The notes under the pieces were generated by a model. It saw only the letters and a list, made by a program, of their open reading frames with translations. It ran no database searches and was not told the DNA's origin. The translations under genes were made by a program, and so were the position numbers. 60,247 bases of DNA from a virus, in the IMG/VR virus record IMGVR_UViG_3300030380_004437, positions 1 to 60,247 of that record; one strand, given 5' to 3'. Each line of letters starts with the position of its first letter. Position 1 is the stretch's first letter. Of this stretch, positions 23,667 to 30,381 are shown in pieces.

Positions 23667-23695
23667 AGTATAAGTAAGATGCTAAGCGATCCCTA
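23667..23695 (-). promoter_or_regulatory. Early promoter, class I, before 23083-23637
   Basis: Minus strand TAGGGA, 17 bp, TATACT. The spacer has ATCGCTTAGCAT, a dyad with GC changes on both arms relative to other copies. Confidence 0.75.
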
Positions 23696-23713
23696 GCATC
23701 TTCCTTATAATCA

Positions 23714-23941
23714 TTAACCTATTTCGACTTGGTCAAGAGTAAATCTAGGACCGAGTGACTCTTTGATATGTTGTACTAGTGTAGACCAGTTTTTTACGTC
23801 TTCGCTGGTGATAGTAAAGAAGTCTTCTAAACCATTACCTGCTTCATCTTGATAACCGATGCTGACTACATCATCGAGAGCAAATCTCCCGTAACATTCA
23901 ACACCATCGATTTCTTTATAAAAATTATAATTTACATTCAT
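23714..23941 (-). CDS. Early protein of unknown function (75 aa)
   Basis: Small acidic protein starting MNVNYNFYKEIDGVECYGRF, with a likely small beta sheet and then a helix (DVKNWSTLVQHIKESLG). Own class I promoter and ribosome site (CGGAGG). No family recognised. Confidence 0.6.
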   Translation of the reverse strand: MNVNYNFYKEIDGVECYGRFALDDVVSIGYQDEAGNGLEDFFTITSEDVKNWSTLVQHIKESLGPRFTLDQVEIG

Positions 23942-23975
23942 AATTCCTCCGTTGGTAAGTAAATTAATATAATTA

Positions 23976-24004
23976 AGTATAGGTAAGATGCTAAGCGATG
24001 CCTA
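23976..24004 (-). promoter_or_regulatory. Early promoter, class I, before 23714-23941
   Basis: Minus strand TAGGCA, 17 bp, TATACT, with spacer dyad ATCGCTTAGCAT as at 23667. Confidence 0.75.
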
Positions 24005-24031
24005 ACATCTTCCCTATAATGGTTAGTTAAT

Positions 24032-24244
24032 TTATGTTGCTACAAAGTCTTTATCGATGAGATCATCCGTACCTACTCTTCCCCACAGCTCTAGACCTAA
24101 CCTGATGTAAACAGATTCGAGCTTTGCATCGCCGAGAACTTTAGTATAGACTTGCTCTTCAGGTGTTCCTTCTTTGTAGACCAGGAACCTAGTAGCAGGG
24201 TCGATTGACCAACCCTGCTGTTTAAATCGTTCAACCTCTAGCAT
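24032..24244 (-). CDS. Early protein of unknown function (70 aa)
   Basis: Starts MLEVERFKQQGWSIDPATRF and ends in acidic residues. It overlaps the upstream 74-residue gene by 14 bases and uses a GGTGAAAG ribosome site inside that gene, so the pair form a two-gene unit behind the promoter at 24489. No family recognised. Confidence 0.6.
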   Translation of the reverse strand: MLEVERFKQQGWSIDPATRFLVYKEGTPEEQVYTKVLGDAKLESVYIRLGLELWGRVGTDDLIDKDFVAT

Positions 24245-24455
24245 CTTTCACCTTATTTTCTATGATGTCAATATCATCTAATAGGTCAGACACTCTGTTA
24301 ATACTACTAAGGTCAGACACTGGTAAGTCCCAGCGTTGTACAATAGTCCTAAAATTATCACGAGCATGTAATATGTCGGATATTATTTCTTTTAAATCAG
24401 TACACACTTGTTGCTGTGCATCTTGATTTAAACCTTCTTTAAACTCTTCGTTCAT
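24231..24455 (-). CDS. Early helical protein of unknown function (74 aa)
   Basis: Almost entirely helical: QQVCTDLKEIISDILHARDN and VSDLLDDIDIIENKVKDA suggest a helical hairpin or coiled coil. Ribosome site CGGAGG and a class I promoter precede it. It may pair with the overlapping downstream gene product. Confidence 0.6.
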   Translation of the reverse strand: MNEEFKEGLNQDAQQQVCTDLKEIISDILHARDNFRTIVQRWDLPVSDLSSINRVSDLLDDIDIIENKVKDARG

Positions 24456-24488
24456 ACTTCCTCCGTTGTACGTTAAGTTAATAATTAA

Positions 24489-24517
24489 AGTATAGTAAAC
24501 ATCATTTTAGATGCCTA
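24489..24517 (-). promoter_or_regulatory. Early promoter, class I, before 24231-24455
   Basis: Minus strand TAGGCA, 17 bp, TATACT. The TAG of the -35 box is also the stop codon of the upstream gene. Confidence 0.7.
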
Positions 24518-24859
24518 TACTTCGTCGCTATCTTCTTTTAGGTAAAATTCTACAGTACCGAAGGCACACGTGCCACCGTCATAGACTACTTCCTCACGAG
24601 ACTCAACACATAAGAATTTATACTTATTAGTCTCAAAGATAAGTAGAGTCTTGTTGTCGACACCACCGTGCGGACCGTTATATTCAAACTTACCTAGTTC
24701 ATGAGACATAGTGAGAGTGGCGAGTTCTCGGAGTGCTTCAATGAAACACCCACCGTCCTCGCCATCATAAGCATAAGTTCCGTTATAGCTTAAAGCCGTA
24801 TCACGAGCGAAACATACATCGACATGTTCCTCTAACTGTTCTACATTATCAAACCACAT
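24515..24859 (-). CDS. Early protein of unknown function (114 aa)
   Basis: Starts MWFDNVEQLEEHVDVCFARD. Acidic, Gly/Tyr-rich centre (YNGTYAYDGEDGGCFIEALR) and a beta-rich C-terminal half ending EFYLKEDSDEV. It begins 3 bases after the stop of the ribbon-helix-helix gene and probably depends on it for translation, as its own ribosome site is weak. No family recognised. Confidence 0.65.
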   Translation of the reverse strand: MWFDNVEQLEEHVDVCFARDTALSYNGTYAYDGEDGGCFIEALRELATLTMSHELGKFEYNGPHGGVDNKTLLIFETNKYKFLCVESREEVVYDGGTCAFGTVEFYLKEDSDEV

Positions 24860-24862
24860 GAC

Positions 24863-25030
24863 TTACCCGTTATTCTCAGTATCAAACCATGCTTTAGTTG
24901 CTGCTCTAATAGCATTCGTTCTACCTATCTTAGCACCTGTTCGTTGGCTAAGCATTTCTGCGATATAGTCTACGTCCTCAGCTAAATCTTCGGGTAGTGC
25001 TACATTTATTCGCTTATCTTGATTATTCAT
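24863..25030 (-). CDS. Ribbon-helix-helix transcription regulator (55 aa)
   Basis: A 55-residue protein: a beta strand (KRINVALPEDLAEDVDYIAE), a helix, then GRTNAIRAATKAWF. This is the Arc/CopG/MetJ arrangement, in which the strands of a dimer enter the major groove. A strong ribosome site (AAAGGAGT) precedes the ATG, and it has its own class I promoter. It is too short for ordinary ORF listing. The surrounding array of promoters with dyad spacers offers obvious operators, so autoregulation and array control are inferred. Confidence 0.75.
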   Translation of the reverse strand: MNNQDKRINVALPEDLAEDVDYIAEMLSQRTGAKIGRTNAIRAATKAWFDTENNG

Positions 25031-25056
25031 GATAACTCCTTTATTTAATATAATTA

Positions 25057-25085
25057 AGTATAGTAAGGATCATATACAATCCCTA
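25057..25085 (-). promoter_or_regulatory. Early promoter, class I, before the RHH gene
   Basis: Minus strand TAGGGA, 17 bp, TATACT. Its spacer (TTGTATATGATCCTTAC) is the least symmetrical of the array. Confidence 0.7.
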
Positions 25086-25172
25086 TCTTCTTCCTAAATT
25101 TTTTTAAGCTAAATCCAGCCCTTTCGAGCGTAGCAATTTAAAAGGTATAGTTAGGTATTATAAATAAAGAAA

Positions 25173-25199
25173 GGGCTTAATCGAGCGTTGATTAAGCCC
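25173..25199 (-). terminator. Terminator after 25226-25627
   Basis: GGGCTTAATC and GATTAAGCCC make a perfect 10-bp stem with a 7-base loop, then TTTCTTTATTT on the minus strand. Confidence 0.8.
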
Positions 25200-25225
25200 C
25201 ATTCGTACTTGAAGAGTTTAGCTAC

Positions 25226-25627
25226 CTAGTAGCCGTTTAAGAGTCTTTCTAAAGCCATGTCGAATTTAGTAGACATTTTGACTTTATCACCTGTATCTTT
25301 TTCTAACTCACGCACTTCAAAGAGATGTTCGCTTCTTTGACCATCAGTAAGTTTAAGTAGAACAGATTGATATTGCCTATTATTTTCTTCTGACACTTCA
25401 GTGAGTGGGTATAAGTTTACAAGACCATAAGTAAGTTTAGCTAAATCATAACCACTATCTATATAACCCCTTTTGATAAGATGTTCCCGTAAGTTCCTCA
25501 ACTCACTGGCTCTTTCTAAATCTACCTCTGAGTCACGGTGCCAATAATAACTATTAACTTCTTCCGCTACTTTCTGCAAGATACCGTGTACAGCGTTTAT
25601 GTCTGATTGATTATCAAATACTATCAT
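25226..25627 (-). CDS. Early protein of unknown function (133 aa)
   Basis: Mostly helical, charged: DINAVHGILQKVAEEVNSYY, DLERASELRNLREHLIKRGY, KMSTKFDMALERLLNGY. Its ATG overlaps the stop of the 43-residue upstream gene (ATGA), and a terminator follows, so these two form a unit. No family recognised. Confidence 0.65.
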   Translation of the reverse strand: MIVFDNQSDINAVHGILQKVAEEVNSYYWHRDSEVDLERASELRNLREHLIKRGYIDSGYDLAKLTYGLVNLYPLTEVSEENNRQYQSVLLKLTDGQRSEHLFEVRELEKDTGDKVKMSTKFDMALERLLNGY

Positions 25628-25755
25628 AGCACTTGCCCCAGTTCATGTAGCTCGTTAAGGAGTTTCTTTTGAGCAGTCACTGCTTTTTGTATTTTCTTGA
25701 GGTTTTTACGATTACCTACATGCTCTATATGTTTGATTATAGTTTCTGTTTTCAT
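25624..25755 (-). CDS. 43-residue helical microprotein
   Basis: Starts MKTETIIKHIEHVGNRKNL and continues as a basic-acidic amphipathic helix (QKAVTAQKKLLNELHELG). A GGAG ribosome site precedes the ATG, and the gene has its own class I promoter and ATGA coupling to the next gene. Function unknown. Confidence 0.6.
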   Translation of the reverse strand: MKTETIIKHIEHVGNRKNLKKIQKAVTAQKKLLNELHELGQVL

Positions 25756-25784
25756 ATTATCTCCATAATAAAATTAATATATAA

Positions 25785-25813
25785 AGTATAGTAGGGATCA
25801 CTAACGATCCCTA
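25785..25813 (-). promoter_or_regulatory. Early promoter, class I, before 25624-25755
   Basis: Minus strand TAGGGA, 17 bp, TATACT. The spacer contains GATCGTTAGTGATC, a nearly perfect dyad with two GATC sites. Confidence 0.75.
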
Positions 25814-25822
25814 CCATGATCA

Positions 25823-26026
25823 CTACTTAGTATCTTTCCACGCTATGAATATTTTAAGAGCTTCGCCTTTTGACAAGTCAAAACATTCTCTTAACATCAT
25901 AGGAGCTTGAAACATATTAGAACCACCTGAGTCCATCATGTCGTCCAAAAAGTCGTAGTACTCTTGATTTTGATCAAAGTGATCTTTATCATCAGCTTTG
26001 ATACTTTCATATTTATCTTTACTCAT
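25823..26026 (-). CDS. Early acidic protein (67 aa)
   Basis: Very acidic (KADDKDHFDQNQEYYDFLDD), Met-rich centre and a short amphipathic C-terminal helix. The gene starts right after the stop of 26028-26438 with a GGTGG ribosome site. DNA-mimic or enzyme-inhibitor roles are common for such proteins but not shown here. Confidence 0.6.
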   Translation of the reverse strand: MSKDKYESIKADDKDHFDQNQEYYDFLDDMMDSGGSNMFQAPMMLRECFDLSKGEALKIFIAWKDTK

Positions 26027-26027
26027 A

Positions 26028-26438
26028 TTACCACCATGCCTCCATTACGCAATTATGTTCTGCTGCCACCTCGAACAAAGTTGCTAGGTCTTTGATTTCT
26101 TTAACCCTAAAATCATAAGTGCCTCTACTACTAGGTAAAGACCACTCAAACCTATGGTCATCAGGTAAATCATTTAACCCGTTATCTTCTATATACTCTC
26201 GCAAGAGTAACCCATACACTCGTAACTCATCAGTTTGTATAACTTCGTCTTGATCTAAATGCCAGAAAGCTGGACTTGACGCAGTTAAATGAGCTACGAA
26301 CTCCTCATAGCAACCACCTCTAAACGAGCCATTACCATGACCACTAAACAAACCTCCTACGAGGGTAAGATTATCGAGACGGTCGTCTTTAAATACTTCG
26401 TCACGATTACCTTTCATTACATAACAATCTAAACCCAT
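26028..26438 (-). CDS. Early protein starting MGLDCYV (136 aa)
   Basis: Soluble alpha/beta protein with an N-terminal MGLDCYVMKGNRDEVF, a glycine loop GLFSGHGNGSFRGGCYEEF and an ending of AAEHNCVMEAWW. The 'MGLD-x-Y' start and Gly loop resemble a widespread but uncharacterised family in bacteria and phages. Strong ribosome site (TAGGAGG). Function unknown. Confidence 0.65.
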   Translation of the reverse strand: MGLDCYVMKGNRDEVFKDDRLDNLTLVGGLFSGHGNGSFRGGCYEEFVAHLTASSPAFWHLDQDEVIQTDELRVYGLLLREYIEDNGLNDLPDDHRFEWSLPSSRGTYDFRVKEIKDLATLFEVAAEHNCVMEAWW

Positions 26439-26447
26439 GGGTACCTC

Positions 26448-26708
26448 CTACCATTGTTGGCGAACAATCATTGAATGTTCTTTGTTATCTACTATTTTAT
26501 AAGCAAAGATGTCAGTACACTTTTTATCATTGTACACAGCATCCTTTGCACCTTGGTGAGTAAGTGACGACATGTATAAACTCCAAGGTTCATCATCTCT
26601 TGCGTCAATACCCTTATATTGCCTGAAGACCCTAAACCTGAGTACAGTTTCTACATACTCAGTCTCTGGGTCATGTTCAGGGACTTCTATATCATCTATA
26701 TTGATCAT
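26448..26708 (-). CDS. Early protein of unknown function (86 aa)
   Basis: Starts MINIDDIEVPEHDPETEYVE, then an alternating strand-helix body (VLRFRVFRQYKGIDARDDEP; AYKIVDNKEHSMIVRQQW). Follows the 42-residue gene with a 1-base gap, so translation is likely coupled. No family recognised. Confidence 0.6.
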   Translation of the reverse strand: MINIDDIEVPEHDPETEYVETVLRFRVFRQYKGIDARDDEPWSLYMSSLTHQGAKDAVYNDKKCTDIFAYKIVDNKEHSMIVRQQW

Positions 26709-26709
26709 A

Positions 26710-26838
26710 TTACTTACCTATATATTTGATATCTTTTTTAGGGATCACCTGATAAGCTCCCTTATTATACGCAGGGGCAATAGTGTATTGACTACTGATG
26801 CGCCTACGCTCCTCAGGTGTTAAAGTTTTATTTTTCAT
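26710..26838 (-). CDS. 42-residue basic microprotein
   Basis: Starts MKNKTLTPEERRRISSQYTI. A GGAG ribosome site lies 7 bases ahead, the class I promoter at 26871 is directly upstream, and the next gene begins one base after its stop. Too short for standard ORF listing but well supported by these signals. Confidence 0.6.
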   Translation of the reverse strand: MKNKTLTPEERRRISSQYTIAPAYNKGAYQVIPKKDIKYIGK

Positions 26839-26870
26839 ATATTCTCCGTGTATAAAAAATTAATATATAA

Positions 26871-26899
26871 AGTATATTAATGATCAAGTTTGATGCCTA
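26871..26899 (-). promoter_or_regulatory. Early promoter, class I, before 26710-26838
   Basis: Minus strand TAGGCA, 17 bp, TATACT, spacer TCAAACTTGATCATTAA with dyad ATCAAACTTGAT. The -35 box and spacer lie within the last codons of the upstream gene. Confidence 0.7.
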
Positions 26900-27140
26900 G
26901 GATATTTCCCTTTGATCTTTTACAACCTTTACAAGTATGCACCACTGATTCTTTATTCCTATCTATAACTGTATAACCACCAACATATTTTATTTTAATT
27001 ACATGAGTCGAGTGATCCATGCTTTCAAGAAAACCGTGTTGGTATTTTGTGCCCATGCGTTTATGACCCTGATACTCACCAAAGTTCACTTCCTGTTTAC
27101 ACAGGTCACACCATTTAAAATTATGTTTTTCTGCTGACAT
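26877..27140 (-). CDS. Zinc-binding protein (87 aa)
   Basis: Has Cys11-x2-Cys14 (WCDLCKQ), several His in the middle (HKRMG, HGFLESMDHSTH) and a second CKGCK pair near the C-terminus, so it probably binds zinc through four Cys. The ribosome site is TAGGAG. It could be a nucleic-acid binding protein or a stripped HNH-type nuclease, but no HNH catalytic set is visible. Confidence 0.6.
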   Translation of the reverse strand: MSAEKHNFKWCDLCKQEVNFGEYQGHKRMGTKYQHGFLESMDHSTHVIKIKYVGGYTVIDRNKESVVHTCKGCKRSKGNILGIKLDH

Positions 27141-27160
27141 TTAATTCTCCTATAAGTAGA

Positions 27161-27211
27161 GTGCTGGACGAGGGAGGAGAATCATCTTTTTAGGGAGAGA
27201 TCGCCCAGCAC
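27161..27211. other. Long imperfect hairpin between early genes
   Basis: GTGCTGGACGA and TCGCCCAGCAC pair over 11 positions with one mismatch, enclosing about 29 purine-rich bases. It lies between the stop of 27252-27569 and the ATG of 26877-27140. A T-run does not follow in either direction, so an RNA processing site or mRNA stabiliser is more likely than a terminator. Confidence 0.5.
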
Positions 27212-27251
27212 CTACAAGTAATATAACTCAACGAGTCATATACGACTAGAT

Positions 27252-27569
27252 TTATTTTGAAAGTTTTTCTACTATCTCGATAAATCCACGGTCGACATCG
27301 TATTTGATGTCTTGGTAAGCGTACCTTCGTGACTCAAGTGCTTCACGTACAGTCTTCTTATTGAAGTCTAGTACACGCTCTTGATTATGTGTCACTCTAG
27401 GTATTTTACCAGTTGTGACTATAAAGTGGTCAGGATTATACTTTCCTGGCTTTATAACCTTTTCACCAGACTTAGCAATCTCTGCTAGGTTGGTTGCGAC
27501 AGCTAACTTTATGTTAGCTACCTTTTTAGTTGTGGCAGGTTTAACTACCTTCTTAACACTTTTTTTCAT
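27252..27569 (-). CDS. Basic protein with the PR-HN-ER / DVDRGF module (105 aa)
   Basis: A basic N-terminus (MKKSVKKVVKPATTKKVANI) is followed by a module TTGKIPRVTHNQERVLDF ... IKYDVDRGFIEI shared with 20633-20866 and, in its last 30 residues, with 30713-31273. Such short Lys-rich proteins with this ending recur in marine phages. It has a class II promoter (TTTACT, 17 bp, TATGCT) and a ribosome site (AGGAG). DNA binding is plausible. Confidence 0.65.
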   Translation of the reverse strand: MKKSVKKVVKPATTKKVANIKLAVATNLAEIAKSGEKVIKPGKYNPDHFIVTTGKIPRVTHNQERVLDFNKKTVREALESRRYAYQDIKYDVDRGFIEIVEKLSK

Positions 27570-27611
27570 ATCTGCTCCTAAGTTTTGAGTTATTAATTAA
27601 AAAGTTAAGTA

Positions 27612-27640
27612 AGCATAACTTACTAGATATAGAAAGTAAA
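27612..27640 (-). promoter_or_regulatory. Class II promoter before 27252-27569
   Basis: Minus strand TTTACT, 17 bp, TATGCT. Just upstream is GGCATCATAATATGATC, resembling the -35/spacer part of class I promoters. Confidence 0.65.
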
Positions 27641-27751
27641 GCTCGATCATATTATGATGCCTTTCTTGTTAAATTAAATATATCTCTAGATTATATACCA
27701 AGACAATAAGACACATTCCCATGATAAGTATAATAAGATCTCTTATATCTA

Positions 27752-27901
27752 TCATCTTCCTTGTCCTCTATATGCTTTATAAGACCTTCTCTTATTTTTA
27801 TTCATAGTCGAGAAACCTACATTGCCTCGACCTTGAGAAGTTTTCTTACCACGTGATCCGCACTTCGGCACATGGGCAGTAGTTCCTAATCTTATTTTCA
27901 T
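27752..27901 (-). CDS. Basic 49-residue protein
   Basis: Starts MKIRLGTTAHVPKCGSRGKK and ends NKRRSYKAYRGQGR. The start overlaps the stop of the upstream gene (ATGA). The KRRSYKxYRGQG ending is one I associate with small marine phage proteins. Probably nucleic-acid binding from its charge. No known function. The rest of 27570-27751 holds only the class II promoter. Confidence 0.65.
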   Translation of the reverse strand: MKIRLGTTAHVPKCGSRGKKTSQGRGNVGFSTMNKNKRRSYKAYRGQGR

Positions 27902-28407
27902 AAGTATTTACTCCTTATGGTATCAGTAGCTGTACATTTTTCACATAGAAACAAGCCGTGCTCTTTGACTACGGCTGGTGCGTCACAATTATCACAGTAC
28001 ATTTGGGTATTGTTTATATAGTCCTCAATACGTTTTACAAGTATTTTAGCACGTTTATTACGACCCCACGCTCCAGTTTTAACAGGTAAATCTAAAGCTT
28101 TACATATCTCAGCGAGAAATTCCATATTATTTACGGCTATAACTTCGTCCATAGGTTTATCATCTTTACCATATATTTGACCGTTAAACAACGCAAACAT
28201 ATCGAGAGGATTACTTTTATGAATTTTAGTGACATATTCGACAAACCTATCAGGGACACCTACCTTCCTAAAAAAGCTAGGGTGGAAAAAGCCGTAGCCA
28301 TCAGCTACGACACACTCCTGTGCCCAGTCATAGATAGATCGTTTTACATCACGAGCCATAAAATAATATTCAACATCATCACTAGTATTTAAGTTTTTAT
28401 ATTTCAT
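27898..28407 (-). CDS. Protein with C-terminal zinc ribbon (169 aa)
   Basis: The first 130 residues are helical, with FLAEICKALDLPVKTGAWGR and KRAKILVKRIEDYI resembling a SAP-like DNA-binding helical pair. The last 35 residues form a zinc ribbon (YCDNCDAPAVV, LFLCEKC). Ribosome site AAGGAG. A DNA-binding role is likely. The exact family was not recognised. Confidence 0.6.
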   Translation of the reverse strand: MKYKNLNTSDDVEYYFMARDVKRSIYDWAQECVVADGYGFFHPSFFRKVGVPDRFVEYVTKIHKSNPLDMFALFNGQIYGKDDKPMDEVIAVNNMEFLAEICKALDLPVKTGAWGRNKRAKILVKRIEDYINNTQMYCDNCDAPAVVKEHGLFLCEKCTATDTIRSKYL

Positions 28408-28463
28408 ATTACTCCTTATTTATAAACCTTTATTTTAGTAAACATCAAAGTGAGATAAAAGCA

Positions 28464-28652
28464 TCAATCCTTTTTCTTCATTTTTCTTTTATATTCATCA
28501 CGCATTATCATTGTTATTTCTTTCATGTTTTCAGTAGTATAGGGTGCATCGCCTAAGAATTCATAAGACATATCAGGTAGTTCATTAGAGCCTTTGTATT
28601 TGTTGTTCCAGTTTTCCTTTTTATTTTTGTTCCAGTTCTTCCTTTTACTCAT
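28464..28652 (-). CDS. Basic Asn/Lys-rich protein (62 aa)
   Basis: Starts MSKRKNWNKNKKENWNNKYK and ends in KRKMKKKD. The ribosome site is weak (AGCAGGT) and the terminator-like hairpin at 28691-28711 lies upstream, so expression is less certain than for its neighbours. Function unknown. Confidence 0.5.
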   Translation of the reverse strand: MSKRKNWNKNKKENWNNKYKGSNELPDMSYEFLGDAPYTTENMKEITMIMRDEYKRKMKKKD

Positions 28653-28690
28653 TGGTTGACCTGCTGTGTAAGATTAACTGCCTTATAAAA

Positions 28691-28711
28691 ACCCTTAAAA
28701 ATATAAAGGGT
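28691..28711 (-). terminator. Rho-independent terminator after 28791-29342
   Basis: Minus strand ACCCTT and AAGGGT form a 6-bp stem with a 9-base loop, followed by TTTTTATAAGG. It closes a possible structured transcript that begins near 28790. Confidence 0.6.
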
Positions 28712-28790
28712 GCGTCTACGCAGTGTCACACACATCTTACTTTGGTTCTCACTCCAGCAGGCAAAAGCAGAGGAGGATTGCAGACGCTTC
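28706..28790 (-). ncRNA. Possible structured RNA
   Basis: GCGTCTGC at the 5' end and GCGTAGACGC at the 3' end of an 80-base stretch can close a stem, with further short pairings inside, and a terminator hairpin follows. I see no TPsiC or anticodon signature, so it is not a tRNA. It is only a candidate. Confidence 0.25.
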
Positions 28791-29342
28791 TTAAAAAACA
28801 TTCTTATACCTCTCGTATAGTTCTTCTCTTTCGTTTACCAATTGTTTGTAATCTTTTACTTTGAAATTATCATAGTATTTTGTTTTTTGTAGCTTTCTGC
28901 TTTCATGTACTAAATCACTAAGCTTCTGGACAAAGATCATAGGATACGGTCCAACTTCCTCGTCATTGTATGCATTAGTACCGAACAGCTCAATACCTTC
29001 TTCGGTATCATCAGGGTGGCTACCCATTATAAATATGTCTTTTTTCCATAAGATACATTGATTTTGTTTAGTTATGAAATTATTAAACTCAGTAAATGAC
29101 CTTTCGTTAAAGGTACTGACGAGTATAAGAATATCCTCTTTATGATGATCAAAAGTAGGAATAAATTTTTCGTAGAAAGACTCAGAAAATAAACTTGTAT
29201 TTATTTCTATTCTAGCCCTGTCCTCATGTAATGCTTTAGCAGCATATGGGCACACAGGCAACCAATCTAATAACTCGTTCGGTTTAGCTAAAAATTCGTA
29301 AACCCAACAATGTATATCTTTTTCAATCTTCGATGATAACAT
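28791..29342 (-). CDS. Protein of unknown function with a WLPVCPYA motif (183 aa)
   Basis: The first 50 residues contain IHCWVYEFLAKPNELLDWLP and VCPYAAKALHEDRARIEI, a pattern I associate with a family of unknown function in marine viruses and bacteria. The rest is alpha/beta with FIMGSHPDDTEEGIELFG and a basic helical end (ELYERYKNVF). It overlaps the upstream gene by 20 bases. An enzyme is possible because of the conserved Cys-Pro, but none is proven. Confidence 0.65.
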   Translation of the reverse strand: MLSSKIEKDIHCWVYEFLAKPNELLDWLPVCPYAAKALHEDRARIEINTSLFSESFYEKFIPTFDHHKEDILILVSTFNERSFTEFNNFITKQNQCILWKKDIFIMGSHPDDTEEGIELFGTNAYNDEEVGPYPMIFVQKLSDLVHESRKLQKTKYYDNFKVKDYKQLVNEREELYERYKNVF

Positions 29343-29604
29343 CCTCGAGTACTCCTTCCTTATTTACTCGTACACTGTGTGAGAAACCTTTTTCTTCAGG
29401 TTTATGCTCTGTCATAGCTTTAGAAAACTCGGGACTTATATAGCCCCTATTTTCTAATTTTTGGTTATTTTGTATTACTTGTGCTATGCGTTTAGCATAA
29501 CTATTGGGGTCAGCTATAAATTGGTAAGACTCTTGATTACCTTGAGAGTCCCAACCTGTTTCAGTATAACCTTCCTCTGTGACTTTAAATTTAAAATATG
29601 TCAT
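29323..29604 (-). CDS. Early protein of unknown function (93 aa)
   Basis: Starts MTYFKFKVTEEGYTETGWDS and ends with VNKEGVLEDVIIED. A helical middle (SYAKRIAQVIQNNQKLENRG) separates two beta parts. The class I-like promoter at 29634 and a strong ribosome site (GGAGGAAC) precede it. No family recognised. Confidence 0.6.
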   Translation of the reverse strand: MTYFKFKVTEEGYTETGWDSQGNQESYQFIADPNSYAKRIAQVIQNNQKLENRGYISPEFSKAMTEHKPEEKGFSHSVRVNKEGVLEDVIIED

Positions 29605-29633
29605 AAGTTCCTCCGTTTAATTATATTTAATTA

Positions 29634-29662
29634 AGTATAGCTAGGATGTATTATCATCACTA
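29634..29662 (-). promoter_or_regulatory. Early promoter, class I variant, before 29323-29604
   Basis: Minus strand TAGTGA, 17 bp, TATACT, overlapping the end of the small terminase gene. The -35 box has one change from the array consensus. Confidence 0.6.
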
Positions 29663-30159
29663 GCATTTTTCGTTATTATCCTTTGCTCCTCTTCTTCTAG
29701 TTCTTCAGGCTCCACTTCTATTATCTTGCCAGCAGGTAATACACCACCTGTATCATAATATAGTTGCTTCATACGTTCAAGCACTTCTTCTTTTGACATG
29801 GTATCTACTCTGTTTACAGTAAGTTCACTTCTGTTTACATATAGACCTGCAGCTTTACCACGAGCCACCTCTGCTGTTACTGCTGCAGAGAAAGCGTTAT
29901 TACGCATAGCACCGTCACGAATATCTTTTAAATCCTTTAAATGAGTTCCTAAACTAAGTTCTGCCTTATCTGCAGCTTTTTCTTGTAACTCACCTATTCT
30001 CTTTTGAACTAATGGATTATCTTTACTCGTTAGCACTGTACCAGCTTTCCCTGCATTCTTCTCGCTATACCCAGCGTGTTTTGCAGCATCTTTTTTACTC
30101 ATGCCTTTAGCGACATTTTGAGCAAACTTTTCTTGTTTTGGTGTTAGCTTATCCGCCAT
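29641..30159 (-). CDS. terS: Small terminase subunit
   Basis: 172 residues. The N-terminal LTPKQEKFAQNVAKGMSKKDAAKHAGYSEKNA is the helix-turn-helix phrase of the Terminase_2 family, which binds the packaging site. It is followed by an oligomerisation helix (PLVQKRIGELQEKAADKAEL) and an acidic C-terminal tail. It lies 12 kb from terL and within the early region, unlike the usual neighbouring order, so expression may be earlier than that of terL. The start overlaps the upstream gene by 16 bases. Confidence 0.85.
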   Translation of the reverse strand: MADKLTPKQEKFAQNVAKGMSKKDAAKHAGYSEKNAGKAGTVLTSKDNPLVQKRIGELQEKAADKAELSLGTHLKDLKDIRDGAMRNNAFSAAVTAEVARGKAAGLYVNRSELTVNRVDTMSKEEVLERMKQLYYDTGGVLPAGKIIEVEPEELEEEEQRIITKNASDDNTS

Positions 30160-30380
30160 ACTCTAAACTGTGTCATACCATCTTCAAATACTTTTCTGGT
30201 GGTAAACTTTTTATCGTTTCTTCTACAGTATTGACTTAAAGCCACTCTCATTTTTTGAACTAGTGTTGGCTCAAAAACAACTGCATAACTGTCACCAATG
30301 TCCATCTTATGGTAATTATACTTGTTATTTCTCGGACCATCATAATTTTCAGGTATGGGTACATTCTTTTCAAAGTCCAT
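30144..30380 (-). CDS. Small protein of unknown function (78 aa)
   Basis: I prefer the ATG at 30380 (MDFEKNVPIPENYDGPRNNK) over a TTG 12 bases earlier, as GAGG lies ahead of it. The body YHKMDIGDSYAVVFEPTLVQ and the basic C-terminus RRNDKKFTTRKVFEDGMTQF resemble a small DNA-binding or phage regulatory protein. It overlaps the terS start. Function unknown. Confidence 0.6.
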   Translation of the reverse strand: MDFEKNVPIPENYDGPRNNKYNYHKMDIGDSYAVVFEPTLVQKMRVALSQYCRRNDKKFTTRKVFEDGMTQFRVWRIS

Positions 30381-30381
30381 A

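Noticed and set aside
28706-28790. A tRNA gene
   Set aside because: No T-arm consensus, no plausible anticodon arm and no CCA-compatible end.
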